Of a stretch of 64,000 nucleotides of DNA, positions 17,000-25,916 are shown in pieces. Numbering within the stretch: position 1 is the first letter of the stretch; the number at the start of each line of letters is the position of its first letter. The notes beneath the pieces were generated by a model that was given only the letters and a program-made list of their open reading frames with translations, did no database searches and was not told where the DNA came from. The position numbers were made by a program, and so were the translations under genes. This DNA comes from Streptomyces sp. TRM68416 (GTDB taxonomy: Bacteria > Actinomycetota > Actinomycetes > Streptomycetales > Streptomycetaceae), in the NCBI RefSeq assembly GCF_014596915.1, contig NZ_JACVWU010000031.1:36111-100110 (forward strand), in the 5' to 3' direction.

Positions 17000-17311
17000 C
17001 GGGGGGCGTGCGCGGGCGGGCGTGGCGCATGCGACTGCGGTTCGGCAGCGCGCCCCAAAGGGGCGCGGGGAACTGCGCGACCAGCCACGACGTGTCCGCA
17101 GACGAATGACGACACATCGCGGCACTTCCCGTGGAGCGTCCGACTCGGCGCGACCGCGAGCAGGCGTGCTGCTCGCGGCGTCCGCGGCACTGAACGCCCG
17201 CGTCGCCCACCACCGCGGGAGCCGTGAACCGTCCGCCCACCACGACCCCGTTCGGGTGGGCCGGTCGCGCGCCGCCGCGGCCTCGCCCGCCCGCGCTGGT
17301 AGCCGTGGTCC
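17000..17311. other. Intergenic region with dispersed repeat, no gene seen
   Basis: The 312 bp between rshA and the M1 peptidase gene hold the inverted repeat copy B (17032-17130) and a stretch of roughly 170 bp before the next start in which I see no convincing reading frame or clear promoter. Confidence 0.5.
17032..17130 (-). repeat. Dispersed intergenic repeat, copy B
   Basis: The reverse complement of this stretch aligns along its length with 3513-3634. It includes an internal inverted repeat GCGCCCC-AAA-GGGGCGC (about 17050-17066), followed by GGGGAACTGCGCGACCAGCC. It lacks the central extra segment of copy A. It has no coding content. Confidence 0.7.
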
Positions 17312-18808
17312 ATGCCGCACACCCCCCGCCGGAAGGCCCTCGCCCTCCTCGCCTCCGCCTGCGCCGTCTGCCTGCTCGCCGCGAGCGCCCCCGCCGAGCC
17401 CCTCGGCATCGGCGACCGCCTCTTCCCCCACCTCGGCAACCCCGGCTACGACGTGGCGTCGTACGACCTCTCCTTCACCTATCCCGGCAGCAACAGCGAG
17501 CCCCTGCAGGCCGTCACCACCATCGACGCCTGGACGACGGCCGACCTCGACCGGGTCAACCTCGACTTCGCCCACGGGAAGGTCCAGTCCGTGGAGGTCG
17601 ACGGGGAGCCCGCCGCCTTCGCCACCGCAGGCGAGGACCTCGTCGTCACCCCCGACGAGCCGCTGCCCGACGGCAGCTGGATGCGGATCACCGTGCGCCA
17701 CACCAGTGACCCGGTGCCCGCGGAGGACCGCGACGGCGGCTGGGTGCGCACCGCCGACGGACTCGCCATGGCCAACCAGGCCGACGCCGCCCACCTGGTC
17801 TTCCCGTGCAACGACCACCCCTCCGACAAGGCGATGTTCACCATCCGGGTCACCGCGCCCAACGGCTACACCGCCGTCGCCAACGGCCTGGCGGCCGGCG
17901 CGGACCGCTCGGGCCGGACGACGACATGGACGTACCGCACGCAGCACCCGATGGCCACCGAGCTCGCGCAGGTCTCCATCGGCCGCTCCACGGTCGTACG
18001 CCGCACCGGACCGCACGGGCTGCCCCTGCGGGACGTCGTGCCCACCAAGGACCGCGAGCGCCTCGAACCGTGGCTGGAGAAGACGCCCGAGCAGATCGCG
18101 TGGATGGAACGGAAGGTCGGCCGGTACCCCTTCGAGACGTACGGCCTGCTCATGGCTGATGTTTCCACCGGCTTCGAGCTGGAGACGCAGACGCTGTCCC
18201 TCTTCGAGATGGGGCTGTTCACCGAGCCCGCCTACCCCGCCTGGTACGTCGAGTCGATCATGGTGCACGAGCTGGCCCACCAGTGGTTCGGCGACAGCGT
18301 CAGCCCGCGCACCTGGTCCGACCTGTGGCTCAACGAGGGACACGCCACCTGGTACGAGGCCCTCTACGCGGAGGAGACGGCGAACCGGCCCCTGAAGGCG
18401 CGGATGAAGGCCGCGTACGGCGCCTCCGACCGCTGGCGCGCCGCCGGCGGACCCCCGGCCGCGCCCAAGGCCCCCGACCCCGGCCACAAGATCAGCATCT
18501 TCCGCCCGAACGTCTACGACGGCTCCGCACTCGTCCTGTACGCCCTGCGCCAGGAGATCGGCCGCCCCGCCTTCGAGCGGCTGCAACGGGCCTGGGTGAG
18601 CCGCCACGCGGACGGCGTCGCCACCACCGAGGACTTCGTCTCCCTCGCCTCGAAGATCGCCGGACGCGACCTGCGCGGCTTCTTCCAGGACTGGCTGTAC
18701 GGCGAGAAGACGCCGCCGATGCCCGGCCACCCGGACTGGGAGGCGGTCGCGCCGGTGAAGGCCGCCACCGGGTCCACGGCAGCCGCCACCGCGGAACAGG
18801 GGCGGTGA
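17312..18808 (+). CDS. Secreted M1-family zinc metallopeptidase
   Basis: A 498-residue exported aminopeptidase-like enzyme. Residues 1-30 form a signal peptide (RRKALALLASACAVCLLAASAPAEP). The N-terminal saddle domain has YDVASYDLSFTYPGSN. The gluzincin site is HELAHQWFGD (about 323-332) with the third zinc ligand 19 residues on, in WLNEGHATWYE. It is shorter than full aminopeptidase N because the C-terminal ERAP1-like domain is absent, as in other secreted Streptomyces members. It should trim N-terminal residues of extracellular peptides. Confidence 0.9.
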   Translation: MPHTPRRKALALLASACAVCLLAASAPAEPLGIGDRLFPHLGNPGYDVASYDLSFTYPGSNSEPLQAVTTIDAWTTADLDRVNLDFAHGKVQSVEVDGEPAAFATAGEDLVVTPDEPLPDGSWMRITVRHTSDPVPAEDRDGGWVRTADGLAMANQADAAHLVFPCNDHPSDKAMFTIRVTAPNGYTAVANGLAAGADRSGRTTTWTYRTQHPMATELAQVSIGRSTVVRRTGPHGLPLRDVVPTKDRERLEPWLEKTPEQIAWMERKVGRYPFETYGLLMADVSTGFELETQTLSLFEMGLFTEPAYPAWYVESIMVHELAHQWFGDSVSPRTWSDLWLNEGHATWYEALYAEETANRPLKARMKAAYGASDRWRAAGGPPAAPKAPDPGHKISIFRPNVYDGSALVLYALRQEIGRPAFERLQRAWVSRHADGVATTEDFVSLASKIAGRDLRGFFQDWLYGEKTPPMPGHPDWEAVAPVKAATGSTAAATAEQGR

Positions 18809-18831
18809 ATAAAGCGGTGACGAGACGACTC

Positions 18832-18865
18832 GTGCCGTGCGACCATCTTCAGGTCGGCGCGGCAC
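18832..18865 (+). terminator. Terminator-like hairpin after the M1 peptidase gene
   Basis: GTGCCG..CGACC pairs with GGTCG..CGGCAC around a 7-nt loop, with a small internal mismatch, 23 nt after the stop. No T-run follows, as is usual in high-GC genomes. Confidence 0.5.
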
Positions 18866-18979
18866 GGGACACGGGAATCTCCCGGGGTACTCGTGCGTTG
18901 AGAGTGGTGGCGCAGCAGATCAGAGAGCTTCGCTTCCGCTCTGTAGCCGCTCAACGGAACCCAACGACGTAAGGACCCA

Positions 18980-20476
18980 ATGACCTCCTCTTCTTCCCCT
19001 TCCCAGGACACTCAGCGCTTCGCGCACACCTACCCCGAAGGTCTTCGGGCCGATGCCCTGATGGAAGAGGACGTCGCCTGGAGCCACGAGATCGACGGAG
19101 AGCGGGACGGCGACCAGTTCGACCGCTCCGAGCGCGCGGCCCTGCGTCGCGTCGCGGGCCTCTCCACCGAGCTCGAGGACGTCACCGAGGTCGAGTACCG
19201 CCAGCTCCGCCTGGAGCGGGTCGTGCTCGTGGGCGTCTGGACCACGGGGACCGTGCAGGACGCGGACAACTCCCTCGCGGAGCTGGCCGCCCTCGCGGAG
19301 ACCGCGGGAGCGCTCGTGCTCGACGGCGTGATCCAGCGCCGCGACAAGCCCGACGCCGCCACCTACATCGGCTCCGGCAAGGCCGACGAGCTGCGGGACA
19401 TCGTGCTGGAGACCGGTGCCGACACCGTCATCTGCGACGGTGAGCTCAGCCCGGGCCAGCTCATCCACCTCGAAGACGTCGTCAAGGTCAAGGTCATCGA
19501 CCGTACGGCCCTGATCCTCGACATCTTCGCCCAGCACGCCAAGTCCCGAGAGGGCAAGGCGCAGGTCGCGCTCGCGCAGATGCAGTACATGCTGCCGAGG
19601 CTGCGCGGCTGGGGTCAGTCGCTGTCCCGGCAGATGGGCGGCGGCAAGGGCGGCGGCCTCGCCACCCGTGGTCCCGGTGAGACCAAGATCGAGACGGACC
19701 GGCGCCGGATCCGCGAGAAGATGGCGAAGATGCGCCGGGAGATCGCGGAGATGAAGACCGGCCGCGAGATCAAGCGCCAGGAGCGCAAGCGCCACAAGGT
19801 GCCCTCGGTCGCCATCGCCGGGTACACCAACGCGGGCAAGTCCTCCCTGCTCAACCGCCTCACGGGCGCCGGCGTCCTGGTCGAGAACGCCCTGTTCGCG
19901 ACCCTGGACCCGACCGTCCGCCGGGCGGAGACCCCGAGCGGCCGCCTGTACACGCTGGCCGACACGGTCGGCTTCGTCCGGCACCTGCCGCACCACCTGG
20001 TCGAGGCGTTCCGCTCCACGATGGAGGAGGTCGGCGAGTCCGACCTGATCCTGCACGTGGTCGACGGTTCGCACCCGAACCCGGAGGAGCAGCTGGCCGC
20101 CGTACGCGAGGTGATCAGGGACGTCGGCGCCACCGACGTACCCGAGATCGTCGTGATCAACAAGGCCGACGCGGCCGACCCGCTGACGCTCCAGCGGCTG
20201 ATGCGGATCGAGAAGCGCTCCATCGCCGTCTCGGCCCGCACCGGTGAGGGCATCGCCGAGCTGCTCGCGCTGATCGACAACGACCTGCCGAGGCCGTCGG
20301 TCGAGATCGAGGCGCTCGTGCCCTACACGCACGGCAAGCTGGTCGCCCGTGCCCACACCGAGGGCGAGGTGATCTCCGAGGAGCACACCCCGGAGGGCAC
20401 ACTGCTCAAGGCGCGGGTGCACGAGGAACTCGCGGCGGACCTCGCGCCGTACGTTCCGGCTCCGGTGGCGTCGTAA
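18980..20476 (+). CDS. hflX: GTPase HflX
   Basis: A 498-residue ribosome-associated GTPase. The N-terminal HflX domain includes SGKADELRDIVLETGADTVI, ELSPGQ and DRTALILDIFAQHA, then a glycine-rich linker (SRQMGGGKGGGLATRGPGETKIE). G motifs are GYTNAGKSSLLNRL (G1), DTVGFVRHLPHHL (G3) and NKAD (G4). It splits stalled or hibernating 70S ribosomes. The C-terminal HTEGEVISEEHTPEGT segment is the family's small beta domain. The ATG at 18980 gives the usual Streptomyces N-terminus. Confidence 0.94.
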   Translation: MTSSSSPSQDTQRFAHTYPEGLRADALMEEDVAWSHEIDGERDGDQFDRSERAALRRVAGLSTELEDVTEVEYRQLRLERVVLVGVWTTGTVQDADNSLAELAALAETAGALVLDGVIQRRDKPDAATYIGSGKADELRDIVLETGADTVICDGELSPGQLIHLEDVVKVKVIDRTALILDIFAQHAKSREGKAQVALAQMQYMLPRLRGWGQSLSRQMGGGKGGGLATRGPGETKIETDRRRIREKMAKMRREIAEMKTGREIKRQERKRHKVPSVAIAGYTNAGKSSLLNRLTGAGVLVENALFATLDPTVRRAETPSGRLYTLADTVGFVRHLPHHLVEAFRSTMEEVGESDLILHVVDGSHPNPEEQLAAVREVIRDVGATDVPEIVVINKADAADPLTLQRLMRIEKRSIAVSARTGEGIAELLALIDNDLPRPSVEIEALVPYTHGKLVARAHTEGEVISEEHTPEGTLLKARVHEELAADLAPYVPAPVAS

Positions 20477-20487
20477 CAGTGACATGA

Positions 20488-20519
20488 GAAGGCCCGCCCC
20501 TCTGCGGGGGCGGGCCTTC
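20488..20519. terminator. Bidirectional terminator between hflX and the protease gene
   Basis: GAAGGCCCGCCCC (20488-20500) and GGGGCGGGCCTTC (20507-20519) form a perfect 13-bp stem with a 6-nt loop. It is 12 bp after hflX and 16 bp after the convergent protease gene, serving both. Confidence 0.9.
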
Positions 20520-20534
20520 GTCGTACCGGCGTCG

Positions 20535-21743
20535 TCACCGACCGCCGTACGTCTTGCTCATGTTCTGGTACAGGGCCTCGGCGCTCCTGCCGAGCTGCGG
20601 GCCGGCCAGCCAGGTGTTGTCCTCCGGGCCGATCGACGTGTTCGAGACCAGCTTGGTCTCGCCGCCCACCACCCGGAACCAGCCGCCGCCGGAGGAGCCG
20701 CCGGTCATCGTGCAGCCGATGCGGTACATCGTGGGCAGCGTCGGGCTCAGCGAGAGGCGGCCCGGCCGGTCGATGCACTTGAACATCTTCAGACCGTTGT
20801 ACGGCGCCGCCTGCGGGTAGCCCCAGGCGCCCATCGTGCCGGACTCGGCCGCGGACGGGGCCGAGAAGTCGATGTCCAGCGCGGCCCCGACCGTCTCCTC
20901 CAACGACTTGGCGCCCTGCTCCGGCTGCACGTGCAGCACCGAGTAGTCGTACGCGGCACCCGCGCCGCCGGTGTCCGAGCCGCCCCGGATCCACTCGTTC
21001 GAGGTCGAGGCCCAGTCGGCCCACCAGTTGCCGTAGGGGGCGATCTCCGAGGCGTTCGCGTTGCTCAGCTGCGCCTCGGACTTGCCGAGGTCGTTGTAGG
21101 CCGGGACGAAGACGATGTTGCGGTACCAGCCGCCGTTCCCGCCCGCGTGCACACAGTGGCCGGCCGTCCACACCAGGTTGGACTTGCCCGGGTGGTTGAC
21201 GTCCTTGACGACCGTGCCGGAACAGACCGCCGAACCCTCGGGCGTGTCGAAGAAGACCTTGCCGACCGGGGCCGCGTTGTCGTGGTACGGCGTCTTCTCG
21301 GCCTTGGCCTGGACGGGCGCCGGTGCCGGGTCGCTGACGCCCTGGTCGGCGGCGGTGTCCTTGGTCGTGACCGTCTTGTCGGCGGCCTTCGCGGACTGCA
21401 TCCGCTCCGGCTGCCACAGGCCCTCGATCACCGGGTTGACGAAGTCCTTGGCCTCACTGAGCCACTTGTCCTTGTCCCAGTCCTGCCAGCCGCCGTCGGC
21501 CCACGCGTCGACGTCGATGCCGTGCTCCTTGAGCTTGTCGGCGACGTTGCCCGGCAGCTTCACCTTGCCGTCGCCGCCGTCGGCAGCCGCGGAGGCGGTG
21601 GCACCGGCCTGATCGCTCGCCGTGTCCTTGCTCGAACCGCCTCCGCAGGCGGTCGCGGTCAGCGCCAGGGCCGCGAGCAGCCCGCCCCCGGCGAGGAGGG
21701 TACGGCGGCGCCGGGACGCCGTGGGTGTGGGTGTGGAACGCAT
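20535..21743 (-). CDS. Lipoprotein serine protease (chymotrypsin/V8-like), copy 1
   Basis: A 402-residue exported protease. The signal peptide has RRRRTLLAGGGLLAALALTATAC, with a lipobox cysteine at about residue 33. A charged region with DKLKEHGIDVDAWADGGWQDW and FVNPVIEGLWQPERM follows, which looks like a propeptide because it is conserved in the neighbouring paralogue. The protease domain has His in WTAGHCVHAG, Asp in YDYSVLHV and Ser in IGCTMTGGSSGGGW. The ATG at 21743 was chosen for the signal peptide. It lies downstream of, and on the same strand as, a close paralogue, so the pair arose by tandem duplication. Substrate unknown. Confidence 0.87.
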   Translation of the reverse strand: MRSTPTPTASRRRRTLLAGGGLLAALALTATACGGGSSKDTASDQAGATASAAADGGDGKVKLPGNVADKLKEHGIDVDAWADGGWQDWDKDKWLSEAKDFVNPVIEGLWQPERMQSAKAADKTVTTKDTAADQGVSDPAPAPVQAKAEKTPYHDNAAPVGKVFFDTPEGSAVCSGTVVKDVNHPGKSNLVWTAGHCVHAGGNGGWYRNIVFVPAYNDLGKSEAQLSNANASEIAPYGNWWADWASTSNEWIRGGSDTGGAGAAYDYSVLHVQPEQGAKSLEETVGAALDIDFSAPSAAESGTMGAWGYPQAAPYNGLKMFKCIDRPGRLSLSPTLPTMYRIGCTMTGGSSGGGWFRVVGGETKLVSNTSIGPEDNTWLAGPQLGRSAEALYQNMSKTYGGR

Positions 21744-21876
21744 GGTGCGGTGACCCCCGTTGGAACTGTGAATGTCATGAGCTTGCCAGGCGTGCGCGGC
21801 GGTCGGCCGTTGACGGCTCCCGGCACCGCGCACGCGGCGACACCCCACTATGCCTGTGGAGTTGAGGGCGAACGGC

Positions 21877-21912
21877 GGTGGGACCGTGAAGGTTTCCCGA
21901 TCACGTCCCACC
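21877..21912 (-). terminator. Terminator-like hairpin after protease copy 2
   Basis: GGTGGGACCGTGA (21877-21889) pairs with TCACGTCCCACC (21901-21912) with one bulge and an 11-nt loop, 24 bp beyond the stop of the upstream protease gene. It suggests the two proteases are transcribed separately. Confidence 0.6.
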
Positions 21913-21936
21913 ACCGCCCGGCGAACTACCCGGCCG

Positions 21937-23163
21937 TCACTGGCCGGCGAACTTCTGGCTGACCTCGTCGTACACGCCCTTGGCCTCGTCACCGAGACGC
22001 GGACCCGCCAGCCACCCGGACTCCACCGGGCCGATCGAGGTGTTGGACACCAGCGCGGGCTTGCCGTCCGAGCCGGTCGCGATCCAGCCACCGCCCGACG
22101 AACCGCCGGTCATGGTGCAGCCGATGCGGTACATCGTCGGGTCCGAGGCGCTGAGCGACAGCCGGCCCGGCTTGTCCTGGCACTGGAACAGCTTCTGACC
22201 GTCGTACGGCGGCGCGGCCGGGTAACCGATCGCGGTGAGGCTGTCGATCTTCGGCGCGGACGGCGCGGCGAAGTCCACCGGCAGCGCGGCCCCGACCGTC
22301 TCCTCCAGCGACTTGCCGCCGCTGCCCTCCTCGGGCGTCACATGGATGACGGCGAAGTCGTACGAGGCGCCGTCCCCGCCGGTCGCACCGCCCTGCTCGA
22401 TCCACTGGTCAGAGGTCTGCACCCAGTCACCCCACCAGACGCCGTACGGAGCGACCTGCTCCCGCGTGGCGTTCTCCAGCTGCGCGGTCTCCATACCGTC
22501 GTTGTTGTACGAGGGCACGAACGCGATGTTGCGGTACCAGCCGCCGCTCTTGCCGGCGTGCACACAGTGGCCGGCCGTCCACACCATGTTGGACTTGCCG
22601 GGGTTGGCCGGGTCCGCCACGACCGTCGCCGAGCACACCATCGTGCCCTCGGGGGAGTCGAAGAACACCTTGCCGGCCGTCGGAGCGCTGTCGTGGTACT
22701 TGACCGGCACGCCCTTCGCGTCCACCGGGGCGGGCGTCGGGTCGGTCACCCCCTGGTCGTCGGCGATGTCGTCCTCGTCGACACCCTGGTCGGGTTCCTC
22801 GGCCTCCCGCATGCGGTCCGGGTCCCACAGGTCCTCGATGATCGGGTTGACGAAGTCCTCGGCCTCGCGCAGCCAGTCGTCCTTGTTCCAGTTCTTCCAG
22901 GCACCGTCCTTCCACTTGTCGATGTCGATCCCGTGCTCCTTGAGCCGGTCCTTGATGTCGTCAGGGATCGTGATCTTGTCGTCACCCGCGGCGGCCGTCG
23001 CGGAGGCCGCACCGCCGCCACTCGCGTCGGCGTCGCCCGACTCACAGGCGGTGGCGGTGAGGGCGAGCGCCGCGGCGAGGGCAACGGCCGCGGGCACAGG
23101 GGAGGTTCTGCGGCGTGCGGCCCTCCCACGCCGGGTGGTGAACGACGGCCGTATCGATCGCAT
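21937..23163 (-). CDS. Lipoprotein serine protease (chymotrypsin/V8-like), copy 2
   Basis: A 408-residue paralogue of the next gene downstream. The signal peptide ends ALALTATACESGDADASGGG (lipobox Cys at about 40). The putative pro-region has DRLKEHGIDIDKWKDGAWKNW and FVNPIIEDLWDPDRM. The catalytic triad is His in WTAGHCVHAG, Asp in YDFAVIHV and Ser in IGCTMTGGSSGGGW. The ATG at 23163 is preceded by GGGGGAG at good spacing. The two copies share most of the catalytic domain but differ in the linker after the lipobox, which suggests an old duplication with divergence. Confidence 0.88.
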   Translation of the reverse strand: MRSIRPSFTTRRGRAARRRTSPVPAAVALAAALALTATACESGDADASGGGAASATAAAGDDKITIPDDIKDRLKEHGIDIDKWKDGAWKNWNKDDWLREAEDFVNPIIEDLWDPDRMREAEEPDQGVDEDDIADDQGVTDPTPAPVDAKGVPVKYHDSAPTAGKVFFDSPEGTMVCSATVVADPANPGKSNMVWTAGHCVHAGKSGGWYRNIAFVPSYNNDGMETAQLENATREQVAPYGVWWGDWVQTSDQWIEQGGATGGDGASYDFAVIHVTPEEGSGGKSLEETVGAALPVDFAAPSAPKIDSLTAIGYPAAPPYDGQKLFQCQDKPGRLSLSASDPTMYRIGCTMTGGSSGGGWIATGSDGKPALVSNTSIGPVESGWLAGPRLGDEAKGVYDEVSQKFAGQ

Positions 23164-23272
23164 GATCTGACTCCCCCTGGGGTGAACGAACTTGGTGCAG
23201 CTGCCGCGGACACACGCCGATCACTCGGATCCCACACGCTGATGCCACGGCGACTCGGAACGGCAACACACA

Positions 23273-23587
23273 CTATGCGCTCGCCGTGGGTGAGTTCCGA
23301 CGGAACGGCAACGGTTTCGCTACGGGATGTCTGACCTGGCAATTGTCCGGAAGCTGAGCCGGCGGCGACCACGTCGGCCTTGGGGCCGGATCTCCGGTTC
23401 CGGTCGACCGGGGATCCGCCGCCGCACTGCCGCGTACACGATGACGGCGCGGCTGCCAGGCCGCCGGAAGGACGTGCAGCTTCTTGCCGTGCAGGGCGAG
23501 GACGTGCTTGCCGCTGGCCGGGTAGAGCGTGCCGTTGCCGACGTAGAGCTCAGTGAACCGTGCGAAGAGCAGCCCGAGTTCACGCAC
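23273..23587 (-). pseudogene. Possible remnant of a coding region
   Basis: From a GTG at 23587 the minus strand reads about 104 residues beginning RELGLLFARFTELYVGNG and including HVLALHGKKLHVLPAAWQP, which looks like real protein. After about residue 50 this frame becomes Pro/Arg-rich and poor, while another minus-strand frame offers RAVIVYAAVRRRIPG. This fits a short decayed gene with a frameshift near 23440. I do not recognise the family. The rest of the 568-bp gap (23164-23731) holds only the upstream regions of the flanking divergent genes. Confidence 0.35.
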
Positions 23588-23731
23588 AGGTGATCGGCCG
23601 CGGTCCGGTACGTTGACCGCCCCAGGGCGGTCGCCGGGACCGCGGACCCGACGGGGACAACGTCGTGAACCGATCGATGCGCTGATCGCGTCGTACGGTC
23701 GTACGTGAGGAACTACGGGGGACGGGCGGAC

Positions 23732-24844
23732 ATGCCGATGTATCGCGGGGGCGGCCTCAGCCCCTGGAAGCTGGTGCTCGTGGCGCTGCCACTGTTCGTG
23801 GCGGGCGTGGCGGTGCCCGCCGCCATGCTGCCGTCGGCGCTGGCGGACGAACGGGCCTATACCGAGGCCGAGCCGTGCCCGAAGAGAGCGGTGGGAGCGG
23901 GAGCGGTGGGAGCGGGAACCGTGGGGGCGGACTGTCTGCTGACCCGGCAGGCCTCCGTGGCCGCCAAGGACGTCACCGGCAGCGGCGACAACAAGAAGTA
24001 CTTCCTCGTCATCGGCTTCCCGGACGGCACCCAGGAGCGGGTGAAACTCCGGAAGAACAACCACGGCAAGGTCGAGACGGGCGAGCCGGTCACCGCCGTC
24101 TCCTGGCGCGACGAGATCCGCGAGATCACCACACGCGACGACGAGCGGCTGGCCACCTGGACGTATCCGGTCGGCTCGTACATCCCGCTGTTGATCGTGG
24201 CCGTGATCGGGACGCCGTCGGGCGCCTCGATCCTGTGGACGGCCTACTGGTCGCGGAGGCTGCGCCGGGCCGGCCGCAGCCTCGTCTCCACCGGCCGGTG
24301 GCGCACCTCGGTCCCGCTCGCGACAGCAGCGCTCTACGGCGTCGCGGCGACGATCGCGATCGCGGTCACGCCAAGCTTCATGGCCGCGGTCGGCGCCGCG
24401 AGCGTGGTGGCTGTCGCCGCCGTCCCGCTCGCCGCCCTGGTCTGGCACAGGCAGCGGAAGAACACCGGGGCGAAGGCGGCCGACCTGCTGGCCGCGACCG
24501 GCGTCAGCGTCCCCACGGCGGAGACGGTGATTCCCGCGCGGGTGTCGGGCGAGGTTCCGTACAGCCGTGTGGACTGCGACTACCTGGTCCTCGCGCCGGG
24601 CGGTCTGGCGGTCACCCCCGATGCGCGGGGCATGAGTTGGCGCCTTCCCCTGCCCTGGTCCCTGACCTTCGTCCGCCTGCACCGCGCGGAGTCGGTCGGT
24701 CGCGCCCGCGTCCCCGGTGTCGGCAGCCCGCTGCTGGTGGAGTGCCGCGACGGCGACCGCGAAGTGCTGATCACGGCGAACCGCAACCATGTGCCGTGGA
24801 TCCTGGGCGCGCTGCGGCCGCAGCCCCAGGGCTCGGCGAGATAA
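23732..24844 (+). CDS. Membrane protein of unknown function
   Basis: About 370 residues. An N-terminal helix (LVLVALPLFVAGVAVPAAML) is followed by an external region (about 45-145) with NKKYFLVIGFPDGTQERVKL, then three membrane helices (PLLIVAVIGTPSGASILW, VPLATAALYGVAATIAIAV, AAVGAASVVAVAAVPLAALVW) and a C-terminal cytoplasmic domain with DCDYLVLAPGGLAV and REVLITANRNHVPWIL. The ATG at 23732 has GGGGGACGGG upstream; a GTG at 23705 is an alternative. It is directly followed by a broken sigma-factor gene. I do not recognise a characterised family. Confidence 0.7.
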   Translation: MPMYRGGGLSPWKLVLVALPLFVAGVAVPAAMLPSALADERAYTEAEPCPKRAVGAGAVGAGTVGADCLLTRQASVAAKDVTGSGDNKKYFLVIGFPDGTQERVKLRKNNHGKVETGEPVTAVSWRDEIREITTRDDERLATWTYPVGSYIPLLIVAVIGTPSGASILWTAYWSRRLRRAGRSLVSTGRWRTSVPLATAALYGVAATIAIAVTPSFMAAVGAASVVAVAAVPLAALVWHRQRKNTGAKAADLLAATGVSVPTAETVIPARVSGEVPYSRVDCDYLVLAPGGLAVTPDARGMSWRLPLPWSLTFVRLHRAESVGRARVPGVGSPLLVECRDGDREVLITANRNHVPWILGALRPQPQGSAR

Positions 24845-24850
24845 CGGCCC

Positions 24851-25309
24851 TTGGACGAGGCGGCGTTCGACGCCCTCTACGCCGGGAGCGTGGGGCCGCT
24901 CATCGGCCGGCTGTACGCCATGACCGGCGACGCAGCCGAGGCGCAGGACGTGCTCCCAGGAGGTTCGGCGGCCACCTGCTTCACCTGCTTCACCTGCGTC
25001 GCCTTCGGCGCCGTCGTCCTGACCGGATGCGGCGAGGACGGCAAGGACCTCGCGGCCTCCCTCACACCGGTCGTCGCGACGGCGGATGCGCGGGCGTCGG
25101 CGAGCAGCACGTCACCCTCGGCCGACCGCCCCCGTGGGCCGGAACCAAGCAGTTCGTCACCATCGACAGAGCCTGGACCGGGGACGGAGCGCCCCATCTG
25201 GCGGTGCGGCCCGCCCAGAAGGAGGACAACACCCAGTTCGACACCCGGGAGATCACCCCCGGCATGGGCGACGTTCACCACCCGATTGAGGCATGCGTCG
25301 GTTCACTGA
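24851..25309 (+). pseudogene. ECF sigma factor N-terminus fused to a decayed lipoprotein gene
   Basis: From a TTG 6 bp after the previous stop, the first 36 codons read DEAAFDALYAGSVGPLIGRL then YAMTGDAAEAQDVL, which is the start of ECF sigma region 2. At about 24959 the same frame switches to a signal peptide with a lipobox: TCFTCVAFGAVVLTGCGEDG, followed by a Ser/Ala-rich linker. From about 25100 the meaningful reading moves to another frame (QFVTIDRAWTGDGAPHLAV, then QKEDNTQFDTREITPG), so the lipoprotein part also has a frameshift. The rest of the sigma factor (regions 2.2-4) is missing. This is best explained by a deletion joining two neighbouring genes, followed by decay. Confidence 0.65.
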
Positions 25310-25349
25310 TGCAGTTCCCACTCGCCAACTCCCGCCACCGCAAGGTTGC

Positions 25350-25916
25350 TCAGCGACCGGCAACGTCCCGTTGGAAGGCGAGGGGAGCGGAAGCCGCCGA
25401 CGTCAAGTACGTGGTGGGGAACTTCCGTCTTGCCCCTGCCCGGTGCCGCTTTGCATACGACCAGGTCACCGCGGTCATGAGAACCGGGATGGCGAACAAC
25501 GGGGCGAATGCGAGGCCCCAGACGGTCTGTGCCGCACCGCTCGACATGTACGTCCGGCTCTCGACCGTGACGGCGACCACGAGTTGCCACAGCGCCACCA
25601 GGATCAGGACGGCCGACGCGGTCCAGGCCAGCGCGGCGAGGGTCCGTGGGCGCAGCGGCCGCCACCGGTCGCTGACGAGGAGCAGCGGGAACAGGGCGGC
25701 CAGCTCGCCGAAGACGGAGAGGCCAACGACGTACGCAATGCCCCAGCCCGGGATGTCAAAGACGTCCCGCAGGACCTGGTCGCTGTAGCCGACATAGACC
25801 CCGGAGGCCAAGGCGATGCGCCACAGGCCGGACGGAACGGCGCACAGGGCTATGGCGTGGGCGGCGCGACGGGCCCACACAGGCGCCACGGGGACAGGAG
25901 CGGTTGCTGTGGTCAT
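25350..25916 (-). CDS. Membrane protein of unknown function
   Basis: About 188 residues with four membrane helices: AAHAIALCAVPSGLWRIALA, GIAYVVGLSVFGELAALFPL, LAALAWTASAVLILVALWQL and TVWGLAFAPLFAIPVLMTAV. The C-terminus is basic. The ATG at 25916 has GGAG just upstream; another ATG at 25925 would add three residues. It is convergent with the sigma/lipoprotein pseudogene and divergent from the siderophore locus. No family recognised; a role in siderophore export is not supported. Confidence 0.65.
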   Translation of the reverse strand: MTTATAPVPVAPVWARRAAHAIALCAVPSGLWRIALASGVYVGYSDQVLRDVFDIPGWGIAYVVGLSVFGELAALFPLLLVSDRWRPLRPRTLAALAWTASAVLILVALWQLVVAVTVESRTYMSSGAAQTVWGLAFAPLFAIPVLMTAVTWSYAKRHRAGARRKFPTTYLTSAASAPLAFQRDVAGR

